Of a stretch of DNA of 64,000 nt, positions 12,001 to 23,652 are shown piece after piece. The stretch is from Atherinomorus stipes. Its lineage: Eukaryota > Chordata > Actinopteri > Atheriniformes > Atherinidae. A model generated the notes under the pieces. It saw only the letters and a program-made list of their open reading frames with translations. It did no database searches and was not told the DNA's origin. The first letter of the stretch is position 1; each line of letters begins with the position of its first letter. The stretch lies in assembly GCA_023101725.1 (NCBI GenBank), contig JALJCO010001315.1, positions 310,001-374,000 of the forward strand, given 5' to 3'. Made by a program: the position numbers and the translations under genes.

Positions 12001-14799
12001 TTTACATTACTAGCTGGGAAATAAGCACAAAAGTGTTGATCATTTTGAACAATGCACTGCGGTAGTTTTGTAACAAGTGGTTCATTTCTTAAATAATCCC
12101 TTCTGAAAGCCTCCCTTTTAACAAGAGATTGAAGTGGGGTGAAATTCTGTCTCATTTATACATCCTAAGCCTTACAAATTTGCAAGATGGAATAAAATCT
12201 ATTAAGTATTTAAATTTATGGCTGAAAAAGAAAAGAGATTGTACTGAGGTGAGTTTTTTTTTCCGAGTTTTTCCACTGAGATTCAACATTCTTGTAAGAG
12301 TAGATTTCTATCTAACCTAGACCAGAACAAGATCTGGCATTTTGCTTTGACCTTTTAATAAACTACAACTGAAAATCGAAGCACATTTCTTGACACTTAA
12401 AATTTATCGACGGAGATAGAGAGCGCAATAATGTAATAGTTAGAATGGATTGTCCACCATTTCTGAGTTGCAGGCTATTTTTGTGACAGACTCATGAGCG
12501 GCAGATTTGTTTCATTCCAGACAAATGTGGTAGACGGCTAAGAAATGAATGATATGGATTAGAAATTCCACAGCTATGAGTTCTCTAATGAAAAGGATAT
12601 GATAAAAAGCCACAGCGAGCAACCTTGACCACCATGATCAAGTGCAATCGAGTAGCAATGAATAAATAGTAACGAGCAGAGGAAAATTATTGCATCACAA
12701 CAACACTTGGGTTTGGAGTTACACAAGGACAGAGCTCAGCTCCTGTGTTGGTGTGGTGTTGAGGAGGAGGAGATAGGAGAAAGCAACTCACCAGGTGTCA
12801 CTCAGGACTATATCCATGCAGGGGAAATTGATGATGGGGCAAGGAGGGAGGCAGAAATGATGAATTCTTTCACTGTCACCAATACATATCAGTGTAGGAT
12901 AGCTGTGGTATCACTCTGTGCATTTCCAAATTCCATGTGTATCAATGCAAGATTGCAGCATAGAAAAAATTGCCAAGGTTTTACTTCACATATGCATCCG
13001 TGTGCATTACTTCCCATTTTATTTGAAAGGAAAATCCATAATTTCATTGGACTTAACAACTGCATCAAGGGTGCACCACCACCAATCCATAACTCAGCTG
13101 ACTGCATGTTGTAATGTCACAATGTGGAGATTTTCCTCACAAGGTTTTAGTTTTGTACCACTCTGTGTGTCAGAATTTCTTCGAAAGGCTATATTTTTGT
13201 CCAATTAGTGATGTCTGGTTGTACAACACAACAACATGGCAAGCAGTCTTCAATAGGAGTTCCATTTCCATATAACCAAGGTAGAATAGGAGAAGGAAAA
13301 CACATCTCAATAGTGCACATGCTGTGCCAGAAGCATCATCCTGGTGGAAAAAGGGACAGTTAAAATTTGCATTTAGATTACTGCAGTAATAGAAAGACCA
13401 TGGCGATGAATCTCGCTCTGAAAAAGAGACTAATGTGGTTGCATTTTGAATAAAATTGTAGAGTTAAACACTCAGGTTGAATATGTGGAAAGATGAGCAA
13501 TAGAATCACAATCCATATTTAAACAGTACTAGCTAAGCCCTACACTCAAACATGTGGAAAATGTATTCAAGTATAAGAAACAAAAGGTTACAGTGATGAA
13601 TGTAACTGAACTGGCTCTTCTGCATACATCTGCACACTCCTCTGTAAACATTACCATTGTTAACATGAACTTTTTTTTCATATGCAATCCATAAAAGACG
13701 ACATGAGAAATCAGACACCGTATTTCAGTCACATGAGGCAGTTGCATCACATGCTGATTTTCATATTCGTGAGCATCACATTATTAGTGCATACCAAGGT
13801 GGCTTAATTTGTTTTAAGTCATTCCTCACCTTTCAGTCACAAAAAATCAGCACAACACTAGCAAAACCACTGAATCCAGCAACACCTCCTCCACATATGC
13901 ACACTTTTTAAAACAACCAGATGAGACTTTCAAAGAATGAGAATTTCTTCATTAGTTGTAGACATGGACGTGGGAGGAAGAAAGTAAAACAGACATAACT
14001 GAATATGAGTTAGAAAAGATCAATTCAGCATAAACCTATTTCATACTTACTTTTCAAGTTGAAAATGAATTTTAAAGTGCGAACCAGCAAGGTGGCCATT
14101 ACTCCAAAGCACCTGCATTAGTGGCTTTAATTTTTAATTTCAGTCTGAGATATATGTGTGCAACACAAGCCTCAATTTAGTGTCAGATTCCATTAGTATC
14201 CTGATGACTGCAGAGGTGGAGATTTTAGCATTTACTGTAAGCCTCAGTGAATAACAATGTTCAAAGACTTACAATTCATTTATTTGTATGCACTCAAAGC
14301 AACAGTTCAGACGGTGCATTCAGCATATCTGCAAAGATGTATTTCACAACAACTTAAGGGGAGCTTTTCTCACTTGGTGGGAAATGATTGTCATCTATTC
14401 TCAGCATCAACATGAATACTGTGAATACTGCATTTGGTTTACAGATCATTAATATGAAAACCTTTTTATCTTAATTCTGAATATAAGATGCGCCATTTTA
14501 ATAACAGTCTAGAATAGCTTTGAATTTAAACATCACCCAAAAATAAAAATAAGAAAACAAACAAAAGAAAGAAGAAACAACCAGCAGGAGGAAGTGGGAG
14601 GGGGTTGAATTGTTAATCATAGTGCCTCCACAACTGTTCATTAGAACAAATACAAACCCCCTTAAATATGCCAGAAATGTGGAAATGGCTGGTTCTTTCT
14701 CAGGACTTCAGAGACTATTTCGCCCCGATTCTTCCTCCCTCTGTCTCTCTCATTTCTAATTTATTGCCATCTGCTCAGCCTGGGTGTAAATCTGAACGC
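9053..14799. other. non-coding stretch, no gene seen
   Basis: No exon or element with readable ends was found. The longest ORF (135 codons at 12707-13114) has no recognisable domain and no splice-framed structure, and it is treated as chance. A small hairpin with arms near CCTATCAGGA and TGATAGG lies at 11693-11725. Confidence 0.45.
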
Positions 14800-15080
14800 A
14801 GACTGACTTGCTCGCCCAGGCTTTATCTGTTAACATTTAGCAATGTCTAATTAAGCAAAAATGGGAATTGCATTGGCTGAAATATGCTGCGGCTGGGTAA
14901 TGACAGTCATAACAGTTTGGGATATGTGTCTGTCACAGCAAGCAAATGCACTTATTAGATCAGGGTAATTAGAAGAAGGAAACTGCTATAATGGGTGAGA
15001 GCCATTCGGGTGCGATTAGAGAGGCCAACATGCAGAATATACCAGCCGTTTATCCTCTGACATTTCCGCTGCTCAAATTG
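14800..15080. promoter_or_regulatory. candidate conserved noncoding element
   Basis: This is a single-copy-looking AT-rich stretch with dense homeodomain and SOX-like cores (GTCTAATTAAGC, GGGTAATGACAG, GGGTAATTAG) and no repeat signs or microsatellite. Such blocks are typical of the gene-poor surroundings of neural cadherins. Conservation itself cannot be seen from one sequence, so this is inference. Confidence 0.25.
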
Positions 15081-15154
15081 ATGAGGGTCACAAAAAGTAA
15101 ACTTAGTATTTGATCATTTAATGTACTACACTCACTAAAAGGTTGATGAAAAAT

Positions 15155-15537
15155 AGTGATGCGCATTTTGAAAAATTTCAACCGATACGAATAACCTATA
15201 ATATTCTGCTTCTTATGGACGACACCATATTAAAGCTGAAAGAAATGTAAAATTAGAAAATTAGAAAAATACTTCTGCTGAACATCCAGTAGTTGCCAGG
15301 GACATAATTCTTTATGGTGGGTGTGGCCTTATGTTGTTCCCATGCCCCACGGATAAAAGAAAGAAAACAACAAAAAACCCCAAACAAACAGCATTCAAAG
15401 GGGTCGCCACCAAAAAGCACGTCTTATATATTGGTTAAATAAACCGGTCGATATCGGGCTGATCTTAGTAGTCAGCTCTAAGACCGATAATGGCGAATGC
15501 TGATATCGGGCCGATGATACCATGCATTATTTTTATA
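15155..15537 (-). mobile_element. hAT-like MITE remnant of the CGATATCGG-rich type
   Basis: The right part has repeated ATATCGGGC / CCGATAA words (15449-15520) characteristic of a widespread fish MITE group whose members read ...GGCCGATATCGG.... The right end reads ACCATGCATTA and a weakly inverted TAGTGATGCGC lies at about 15162. No target duplication is evident, so the left boundary is uncertain. Confidence 0.4.
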
Positions 15538-18134
15538 CCTATTTTTCTATAATGTGCCACACCATGACATACAGTATATCAGCTTAACAGAAAACTGAGC
15601 AAAATAAAATATGATAAAATAAAATTAAATAAATAAGATAAAATATCAAAATAGCCAAACAAGTGTAACAAAGCAAGAATGCGTAGTGTGTATTTCAATG
15701 CTCTTAAATCCCCCTGCTACCCTCTCCCCCACCATGCGACCCTAAAGAAGAAAAAAAAATCAAAAATAGATGAATAATCAAATAAATAAATCCTCATGAA
15801 CACTTTCAAATCTATATTTTAAACAATCTCTCTTGCATTTTTTTTTTTATTTCATATATGTATCTAAAATAACGCATTAGTGGCAATTATGTAATTCATG
15901 CATCTCAAAACAGACTGGGCTTAATGCAGGACTTTCAGAGCTGAGCAGTTGATTACATTCTATTAGGTATGCACCATTTTGTCCTCTAACTGCAACAAAA
16001 AAAGAAAAAGCAATCAAGTTCTGACTTAACTGCATTTTGTGCATAAGATTGGCTCAATTGCTGCATTATCTTATCAGCTGTCACTGTTCTATTGCCAAGA
16101 ACAACACAACACGGCGGGGTTTGCAAAATTAAATATTTTAACTCCATGTTGTGTTGATTGGTTTCCTGAGTTTCAAAGTTGAGCAGATAGAAAAACCATC
16201 TTGAAGTAATTAACCCATAAACTCCATCTAGTCAAAATATAGTTTTTAATCTAAATTATACTATGGCTTGCTGAACACAAGTACAAACTTTTAAACATTT
16301 TTACTGGCTGCAGCAGATTCTAATTTAATAAGAAGTATGATGGGAAAAATGTGGATTTCATACAATAAGATTTGTTCAATTAAAACAGTTCAAGCATTTC
16401 TGGTTAATTGAATACAAGATAAATATACATTCCTATATAAGTTACATAAATTTAAGGAAAAGGAAAAAAAGTTTCCTGGATTTCAGGGTTGTTAAATTGA
16501 AGTTCAGCATCTAATGCAGTTCCACAGATCACAGTCCCACAATTTAAACATGTCCCTCTTCACCTAAAGGAGAAAAAGTGCTTAATCAATTCCCTGCTGA
16601 CATGTCTTTTCAAAAACTTACATCTTACAGTGGTCTTTACTGCCTTCAGCAGAATTTACAGGCACACACTATAACAGGGTTCAAAAGTCAACCTTTGAGT
16701 TTTCCCTTCACTTGTTCAAACTAAAGTAGAAGCTGCAGTGATGCCTGAGTTTGCACCATATACCTTGTAAAAGCAGGCTGAACATGATTCAATTTAACTT
16801 GGGTTTGCCGTAAAGCTGAGCGTGGACAGGTCTCTACAGTCACATCTTTCATTTTAACGTACACCCATTCCGTTCAGAGAATGCCAGAACCTAACATTCA
16901 AACAGGAGCTCATTATCGGTTTTCTGCTTTTCAACTATTAGAAACAATTAACTTTTGTACCCCACATGTATGTCATCTCTATCATACCCCGTTTGAAAAG
17001 GAAAATCTACATTCACATCATGGTTTGCCCATGTGAATTTGTGGCTTTATTTCCCCTTTAATCATAACCTTTCATAGTAGTGATATCCGTTGCATCATAA
17101 AATTTGTTGGCAGGGGATCCAGACATGCTCACTCTGGGGAGAGCTGAGTCAGTGTGATGCTTCTTTATTGCCTCGGGCCAGTTTTGTCTCTATAGCTATA
17201 CCCGCCATATCTTCAGAGGGGAAAAGTTCAGTTTCTAACAGAGAGGCAACCTTCGTTCAGTAGGACATGCAGCTAATTTATTTTTCATCATCACAGGATA
17301 AAATTCAAGGTGATTAACCATCTCAAAGGGCTCAATGATATAAAGACCGCAAATTCCCAAATGTACAGTAACTGATTAAACTATCACTACTTTGGATAAC
17401 ATCGTTCTTCTTAAATGAAAAGTGCCATAACAAATATTGCAAAGTACAGAAAGAATAAGTAATTAACAGTTGTACTAAAACCCTGGAAAAGGAAAACCTT
17501 TCCCAAAAGCTCAAAGCCACTTAATTTACAAGATCACAACCAAAATTATTTGTGACTGAACTTGAATTATTTTTTTTTTTTTTTAAAAAGGCAGTCAACA
17601 ACAAATTTGTTCATCTGCAGCTCTGGACACATTACAGTTACCTGGGTTCAGCCTGTCAAGTTTGTCTACTTCACTGAGACACATTTAACTTTTTCACAAT
17701 AGTAAACACTTTCCTGCATATGGAACAGTTCTAAAACTTGAGTTATGAAACACACCTTGGTTTGAAAATCTATAATCAAAACTGTCAACAGTCTGTGACA
17801 CAACTGTTACTGAAATATGGGCACTGCTGCAAATATTTTAGATGCAGACGCTGAAAGGTGAAGCCTTACAACAGTCTAGTTCTCTGTAAACATTCTGTCA
17901 AATAGGGAATAGGAGGCAGGAAAAATGCATAAACTCTGAGTAGCAATCAGTTTCTGACCCCGGGAAGAATGGCACATACATCTCACCATCTCACCAAAGC
18001 AGAAAGGTGCCCACATTACTTTTTCTGTGTGAGAGAACGAGTCTGATTAAACCGAAGGCTTTGCTTGCTTGTGCAGTCCTACTTTGTGAAGACAACTGAT
18101 TAGCAAACAATGTGAACTGACCAAGCTTGCAGTT
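15538..18134. other. non-coding stretch, AT-rich low complexity
   Basis: No exon is visible. 15598-15660 is AAAATAAAAT-type low-complexity DNA, and T runs lie at 15839-15849 and 17571-17584. The remainder holds nothing I recognise. Confidence 0.45.
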
Positions 18135-18142
18135 GTCCACAT

Positions 18143-18851
18143 TAGGGGTGGGCAAAATCGTATCGTTTGTGATAATACCGCTAGTTTTTTTGACACCGGT
18201 AGAAAATCTAAAACCGTGATAACACATGATCACGCATTTTCGGCCTGATAATGTCATTCAATCACACCTCAACCCTGCAGCATCTGTTTCCCATCATTGA
18301 CTCAGTCGTGACAGTTATATTGTTCGTCCCACACAATCCTGGGAAATGAATCATTTTACATTGGACATCAAAAAATGTTAACTGAAGCTGCATTGCTGCC
18401 TCACAGCAGGGATAAGCTGTCAGAAATCCGTGCTGCACATGAACGCAGCGGCGACGGGGAGAGAGGCAGAGCCGACAGGCAGGTGAACCTGCATGGGCTG
18501 ATGTTTGTAAATGTCAAGTTGCATTTTACATCTATACCCAGTTTGTGTTGCTAAGTATGTAAAAAAATTAAATGAAATGATGATTAAAGTAGTTAAAATA
18601 GCTAAACTTGAAGCATTTTATCTGTAAAATTCCATATGCAGCAGTAATATTAACACATATGCGTAATAATGTTAATAAACCATGACACAGTATGGAACTG
18701 TAGAGGCTTTATTAAAAGTGGGTATGAGTGAAAGGATTTTACAGAAGCTCTGACTTCTCAATAAGACATCAATATCGTCTGTGATATTGTCATCGAGGTA
18801 TTTTGGAAAATATATTGTGATATACTTTTTTGGCAATATTGCCCACGCCTA
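18143..18851. mobile_element. hAT-type non-autonomous element with 8-bp TSD
   Basis: A 709-bp insert begins TAGGGGTGGGCAAAAT and ends, in reverse complement, TAGGCGTGGGCAATAT. It is flanked by perfect 8-bp direct repeats GTCCACAT (18135-18142 and 18852-18859), the hallmark length for hAT transposition. The interior has ATCGT / GATAT-rich subterminal parts and no transposase ORF. Confidence 0.88.
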
Positions 18852-19048
18852 GTCCACATGGCCAATCACTGAACAATGTAGCTCTAAGAGGTGTTAAACG
18901 AGGTGCAACACTGTTCAGAACATAATATTTATCATTGCAGCCATCTGAGTCTGTCAAGCCCTTTAACTCCTTGCAAGTAAAGCAAGCATGAGTAACTAGA
19001 TTTTTATTTTTTGGGCTGGTTCTCAGTAACCCTTTCCACAGTTCATGA

Positions 19049-19644
19049 AAGCTTGTTACATTCTCCACAAGAAGCAAGAACTTTGTTCTTGTTCTTGAGG
19101 CTGCAAGAACAAGAAAAAAGTTCTTGTTCGGCAGGGCATACTTATACTCCCCGAGAAAAAAATATCCCGATGTCCCTCCGCCCACAGCAATTGTACGCTG
19201 AATAGTAGTGGTCGATAGATGGCAGAAGCACGGGATTGATGCATCTGGATAGTCAAAGCCGCAGAAGAAGAAGAAGACGCGCTAAGCATTTTGGGAACCA
19301 GATCCAAACAAGTAACAACAACACTTTGGTAGCACGCTAAAGGCAGCTATGGCAGTTTATAAGTTGATGGAGGAAGAAGAACAAGAGGAAAGAAACATGT
19401 TCGGTGCTCGGCTTCCTCCCAGCAAAATAAAGGTTCCGGCTTGTTCATAACCACGCCCTTCAAGTTTCTGACCAATCATGTAATACTTCTCGGAGCCCCC
19501 ACGAGAAGAAAGTTCTGCCCGGCCGAGGGGACGAGAACAAGCCGCACGTTGTCCTCAAACACGTCCGCGAGAACAAAATGACATTCTCGCGGCTCCGAGA
19601 ACAAGAAAAAAGTTCTCGCTTCTCGTTGAGTATGTAACAAGCTT
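19049..19644. mobile_element. MITE with ~60-bp inverted repeats
   Basis: The left end AAGCTTGTTACATTCTCCAC and the right end in reverse complement AAGCTTGTTACATACTCAAC stay similar for about 60 bp, through GAGAAGC/AAGAAGC, AGAACTTT and TTCTTGTTCT words. AAGCTT is a palindrome at both ends, so it may be either part of the TIR or a 6-bp target duplication. The interior is GAAGAAG-rich and CpG-containing, with repeated AGAACAAGAA motifs, and encodes no transposase. Confidence 0.8.
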
Positions 19645-20039
19645 AAACACTAGTAACTAGTAAAGTAATTTTAATCAATAAAACAACAACAACAACAAAA
19701 AGATGCATTTAAAAGTGTACAATTTTTTGTCCTGTTTTTTTGTTTCTGACTTTAACCCAAAACAGATTTAACCAAATTCTTTACTGCCAGGACCTCTATT
19801 ACATAGCAGAATAACAATCCAGAAACAAAGCTCTTTAAAGACACAGTTGGAAAATGCTGTGCACAGACAAAAGTGAAACATTCAGGACATGCAGGACTTG
19901 CTGCTAAAGTGCAGGACCAACAGGCTCAAACACTCATTTGTTCATGCAGCCATTGTTCTTCTAAACGAGTAACTAACCTGTCATGTTGTTGTTTCCTATC
20001 TGTTGTCTTTGTTGTTGACTGGGTGACTGTTGTTGTTTA

Positions 20040-20122
20040 ATTGTGTTTTAGCACTGCTAGTTGCACAAAAAATTGTCCTACGGGGACAATAAAGATTCCT
20101 TGAACCTTGAACCTTGAACATT
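20040..20122 (+). repeat. LINE-type 3' tail with short tandem end
   Basis: The stretch GTCCTACGGGGACAATAAAG followed by imperfect CCTTGAA repeats has the form of a non-LTR retrotransposon 3' end: a conserved tail and then a microsatellite-like terminus. No coding part is present, so it is a 5'-truncated copy. Confidence 0.5.
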
Positions 20123-20310
20123 CAAACAATTTTTTAAAAGCAAAAACAACCATGAAACGAAATGAAAAAAGGCACCAGCTCAAACCAAGTTAAAAGTGAC
20201 TGGGGGAAAAAAACGTGTTTTAAGAGACAACTTCAAAGACCAGAAAGCAAATCGGCCTGCCTGGTGTGTGAGAAAGGTAGCCCATTCCACAGTTTCAGAA
20301 GTTTAAAAGT

Positions 20311-20525
20311 CAATCCATCCATTCACTCATTCTCTGCCACTCCATTCTCTGTGGAGTTGGGTTACAGGGGCAGTAGCCTAAGCAGAGAGGCCAAGACTTC
20401 CTTTTCCCCGGCCACCTCTTCAAGTGTTCCCAGCAGGAATCCCAAGGATTTCCCAAACCAGACATAGACCATTAAGCAGGTCTGGGTTTGGGACTTCCCC
20501 AGGGCGTCCTCCCAGGCCCATTGTC
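20311..20525. repeat. fish LINE-like 3' region fragment
   Basis: Words such as CAGTAGCCTAAGCAGAGAGG, GCCAAGACTTCC, CCCCGGCCACCTCTTC and the closing GACTTCCCCAGGGCGTCCTC belong to a common repeat in fish genomes that I recall as a LINE 3' region. The copy is diverged and truncated on both sides. Orientation relative to the parent LINE is not certain. Confidence 0.5.
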
Positions 20526-20779
20526 TACCAAGCTGGTTCCAGTGCTGGTTCGGAGCCAGAGATTGGTCCTGGCTCCCAAAACTGGTTCTAAACAAGCACA
20601 AACCTTTTGCTGGGCAAGAGCAAAGAACTGCTTCATGGAGCTTGCATCAGTGGTTGGGGGTGGGGATACCTGCCCAACATAAGAGTGTTTACACGTGGAT
20701 TGTGATCTTCAAGCCAGCAGTGTAATGGATTAAAGAAAAAAACTAAACCATTTCAAGATGGAGACCCGAAAGAACTTGG

Positions 20780-20945
20780 AGATTGCCACATAAAGAAGAT
20801 ACCATCCACCACCGCTGGGTTCAGCTATGTTTTCTGTTCCTGAATCACATAACCAGCAGTGGAAAAGTCCCTCTCACTGGCTGTGCTGGTGAAGCGAAAT
20901 GCTGAGCTGAATGGGTCATCCTGGTCCCTGAGAGCCTCAGTAAAA
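20780..20945 (-). pseudogene. hAT transposase C-terminal dimerisation domain relic
   Basis: The minus-strand translation contains T-A-S-E-R-D-F-S-T-A-G-Y-V-I, one in-frame stop, then L-N-P-A-V-V-D-G-I-F-F. This is the S-E-R-x-F-S-x-A-G ... L-x-P-x-x-V-D-x-x-x-F-L pattern of the hAT C-terminal dimerisation domain (the Tol2/ZBED-like family end). The residues before it (E-A-L-R-D-Q-D-D-P-F) are in the same frame. The stop codon and lack of the upstream RNase-H-like core show an inactive remnant. DNA from about 20526 to 21060 may be the rest of the same element, but its ends are not visible. Confidence 0.7.
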
Positions 20946-20959
20946 CACATCATGTCCAA

Positions 20960-22180
20960 ACCAAGTAATTAAAATTTGTATTCTTACCTGCAACCCACCT
21001 GCACCCGTAAAATTTGCTTTGGCATTTTTACCTGCAAAACACGAGTACCTGGCCTACCATAAGACTCTGCTTTGAACAGCTACGGAGGGAGATGATTGAA
21101 GCTGGCTACCACCGTAGCATCAACCAACTAGTTAGTTATATAAGCTGAAAATATATTCAGGAATCAAAAAAAGGAAACACAGAAATGGGAATGCAGGAAC
21201 AGTGACCAAAACCTGTGGCTAAAAGACCAGAAGCAACAACTCAGACTCAGTTCTGTGACTTTAAAACAATGCTACCTCAAGGATGTTGTGCTTGTCTGGG
21301 AACAATTTTGACAAGCACTAAATTTTCGTCAAGACCTTAGAAAAAAAGAGCTTAGAGATTGGCCTAAAATTCAAGAAGAACAGGGGACTCAGCTGTGGGG
21401 TGAATTAATGCACACTGTGTGGATACCAAGGACGCTGCTGCAGCCCTACTTCTGATGAGCTTCCACTATTCAGTATCTGGGGAAAAGGGGAAAAAATGTA
21501 ATGTCATGAATGAAATGAAATAAAATATATTGATTTTTCTTGAAAAGTAAATAATGCACTGTGTTGTAAGATTGGGTTACTTTCTTCTAGTAGCAATAGG
21601 GAAAAAGTTTTAAAGAAATAATACTAATAAACAAAGCATGTACAGAAATTCTGCATCAACTCAGAGAACAGCAGGAATTTTAAGCAGCTGAAATTACAGG
21701 GTCAAAGATTTGTTGTAGCTCTGCATGCTGGAGAAGTGTCTGACTGGATGACAGCAGTTGCATGTGCACCAGTGGTGCTCCACAGCTGCCCTGGGGCAAC
21801 AGTGCCGTTTTATTTCATCTCGGTAGCTGCCCGTCTTTCACTGCTCCAGAGTCAGATCAGGCATGTCTCTTGACTGAGAATATTTGTATCTGTCAAAACT
21901 TCTGATGTCAAAGACCAGATAAAAGAAAGAAGAATGATGGTTTATAATGGATATTGAAAACTTTTAAGAAAAAAAGAAAAGTAATGTTTTAGTTCTTTAC
22001 TGTGTGTGAAGTATATAAACACTGTAAGCTCTAGTATGACAAACAATGGGCGAGCATAGAATAAAATGGATTTTTTTTTTAAAAACAGAATCTCAAATGT
22101 CCAATCTTCTGTATGAGGAGCAACAGTGGAGGTTAAAAAAATGGAAAAGTGGGACTGATACAATTGTCTGACATAAATGT
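20960..22180. other. non-coding stretch, no gene seen
   Basis: No exon or recognisable repeat ends. It may include decayed flanks of the hAT relic at 20780-20945. Confidence 0.4.
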
Positions 22181-22379
22181 CTTAAAGCTAGGGTTAGCAA
22201 TGCTGGAAAAACGGTTCAAGCAAGCAACATTTAAAAAAGAACACAGCACCCGAAACCACGCCCTCAGAGTACAGGGGTGTGTGTTTTACAAGCAGGTTAA
22301 CCGATAACAGCCGAGTGGATAGCTCATTTGCTTGCTAGTAAACAGCTGATGAACCACGTTTCTAAAGGCCTTATCACTC

Positions 22380-22908
22380 TAACCTGACTCCCGCCACCTG
22401 GTATTTGCAATACCATCTGGGGAGGGAGTTAACCCGATGTCATTTCAAATTAGTCTTTTTTTTCTAAAACTCTTGCATGTGATTGGATAGAAGATCTGTC
22501 CGTCATCTTGACTGACACGCTACTTCAGCCACTCACGTTGAACCGAATGACGCAACCCGTGACGCAACTCAGAGCGACACCAGAGCCACCACGCATAGAG
22601 GATCGAGTTATCAAAACATGTTATCAAGCTCAAAAAGCTTCAGTCAAACAACATGGCGGCGGCGGCGACAGCTAGTACGAGCGGTGTACAGTCTGTGAAC
22701 GACTTTTGTCGAATGTGCAAAGAAAACCTCCGGCCAAAACGCCGCCCATCCTTCAAAAGTCCCACCCGCGATTAGTGATTGGCTCCTATTATTCTCTAAC
22801 CAGACGAAATCACCTATAACTGTCGCCTTACTCAGATGGAGTGCGTGAGGAAAGGGAACGCCCCCGCGTGTACTTGTTGAACGCACCCAGATGATGTAAA
22901 TCAGGTTA
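22380..22908 (+). mobile_element. 529-bp element with 9-bp TSD inserted in the 22181 copy
   Basis: The insert is flanked by perfect 9-bp direct repeats TTATCACTC (22371-22379 and 22909-22917), and the uninterrupted sister copy at 23653-24208 lacks it. Its ends are TAACCTGACT and, in reverse complement, TAACCTGATT, with ACCTGG / ATCTGG at the same offset. A 9-bp duplication is usual for Mutator-like elements. The interior is CpG-rich and contains an ATG in a GGCGGCGGCGGC context at 22652. Confidence 0.75.
22652..22774 (+). CDS. small unidentified ORF inside the 9-bp-TSD insert
   Basis: The ATG at 22652 opens a 40-codon frame ending in TAG at 22772-22774. It begins M-A-A-A-A-T-A-S-T-S and continues with N-D-F-C-R-M-C-K-E-N-L-R-P-K-R-R. 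The C-x-x-C pair followed by basic residues could be the start of a zinc-binding domain. The CpG-rich DNA around the ATG looks like a real 5' exon or promoter start and is unlike the AT-rich surroundings. I do not recognise the protein. It may be the first exon of the transposon's own gene or captured host DNA. Translation is not demonstrated. Confidence 0.3.
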
Positions 22909-23652
22909 TTATCACTCACCTCCAAAAATCCACACTGCAAACGTCAACTCCTCCAAGACTTGATCCTTATCTGTTGTTTTTTGGTGCAGCAGCAGTTAGC
23001 AGTCCGTTAGCTATATTTGTTTACAGTGAGCAGCGCACAGAGAGGTGCACGTGGGGAGGAGGGACAGGGAGGGAACAGAGACAAGACATAAAGGCATTGA
23101 TTGGTTCTTCCCATACGGTGTGAAAGACCAATTCCTGCCTTTTGGTGCAGATGGCAGGATTTGTTCAGAATTTATACAGAGCTGCAGTTCTCACAGAAGT
23201 CTGACTATTTTCCCTCCCTTGTATAAATACATAATGTATGCTATTGTCATGATGGAAGGACCATTTCACCCAGTATAGGAAAAAGTGTTTCTGAACAGGA
23301 TAACCAACTCTGGCTATACTACGATACTACTACTACTATACTTTGGAGTTATTGGTCAATAGAAATCCCATATGAACATAAAAGATAACATTTGTTGTAC
23401 TTTGTGGCAACTAAGTATAATTTATTAATAATCATTTGCACTGATTTCTTACCGTTGATTGTCAGCCGTTATTCCACCATGAACAGTGTATGCTATGAAA
23501 CTATGTCCAGTAAAAGTGTACTCATTCAACATTTTTCTGTGCTGGGTTCTGCTCAGACCCAACACAATACTATGCAAAGGTTTCAGGGACCATACTTTTT
23601 CTGTAGAAGATTTTAGTTCTAGGCCATAAGACATTCTTAGAATGGTTTGAGA

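Larger units (their letters stand above)
22181..23100 (-). mobile_element. TIR element, first copy of the CTTAAAG family, split by an insertion
   Basis: The left end starts CTTAAAGCTAGGGTTAG. The first ~190 bp, and then 22905 to about 23060, match the reverse complement of the second copy at 23653-24208. Shared words include ACAGCCGAGTGGATAGC, GTAAACAGCTGA, AACCACGTTTCTAAA and CTGCAAACGTCAA. The two copies therefore lie in opposite orientation about 1 kb apart. This one is interrupted at 22380-22908. Its far end is too diverged to place, so the right boundary is approximate. Confidence 0.65.

Noticed and set aside
12707..13114. 135-codon ORF, the longest of normal composition
   Set aside because: No recognisable domain, no splice or start context of note, and an overlapping antisense ORF of similar length; expected by chance in 64 kb.
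22644..22940. 98-codon minus-strand ORF over the 9-bp-TSD insert
   Set aside because: It crosses the insertion boundary and the duplicated target site, so it cannot be an ancestral gene.
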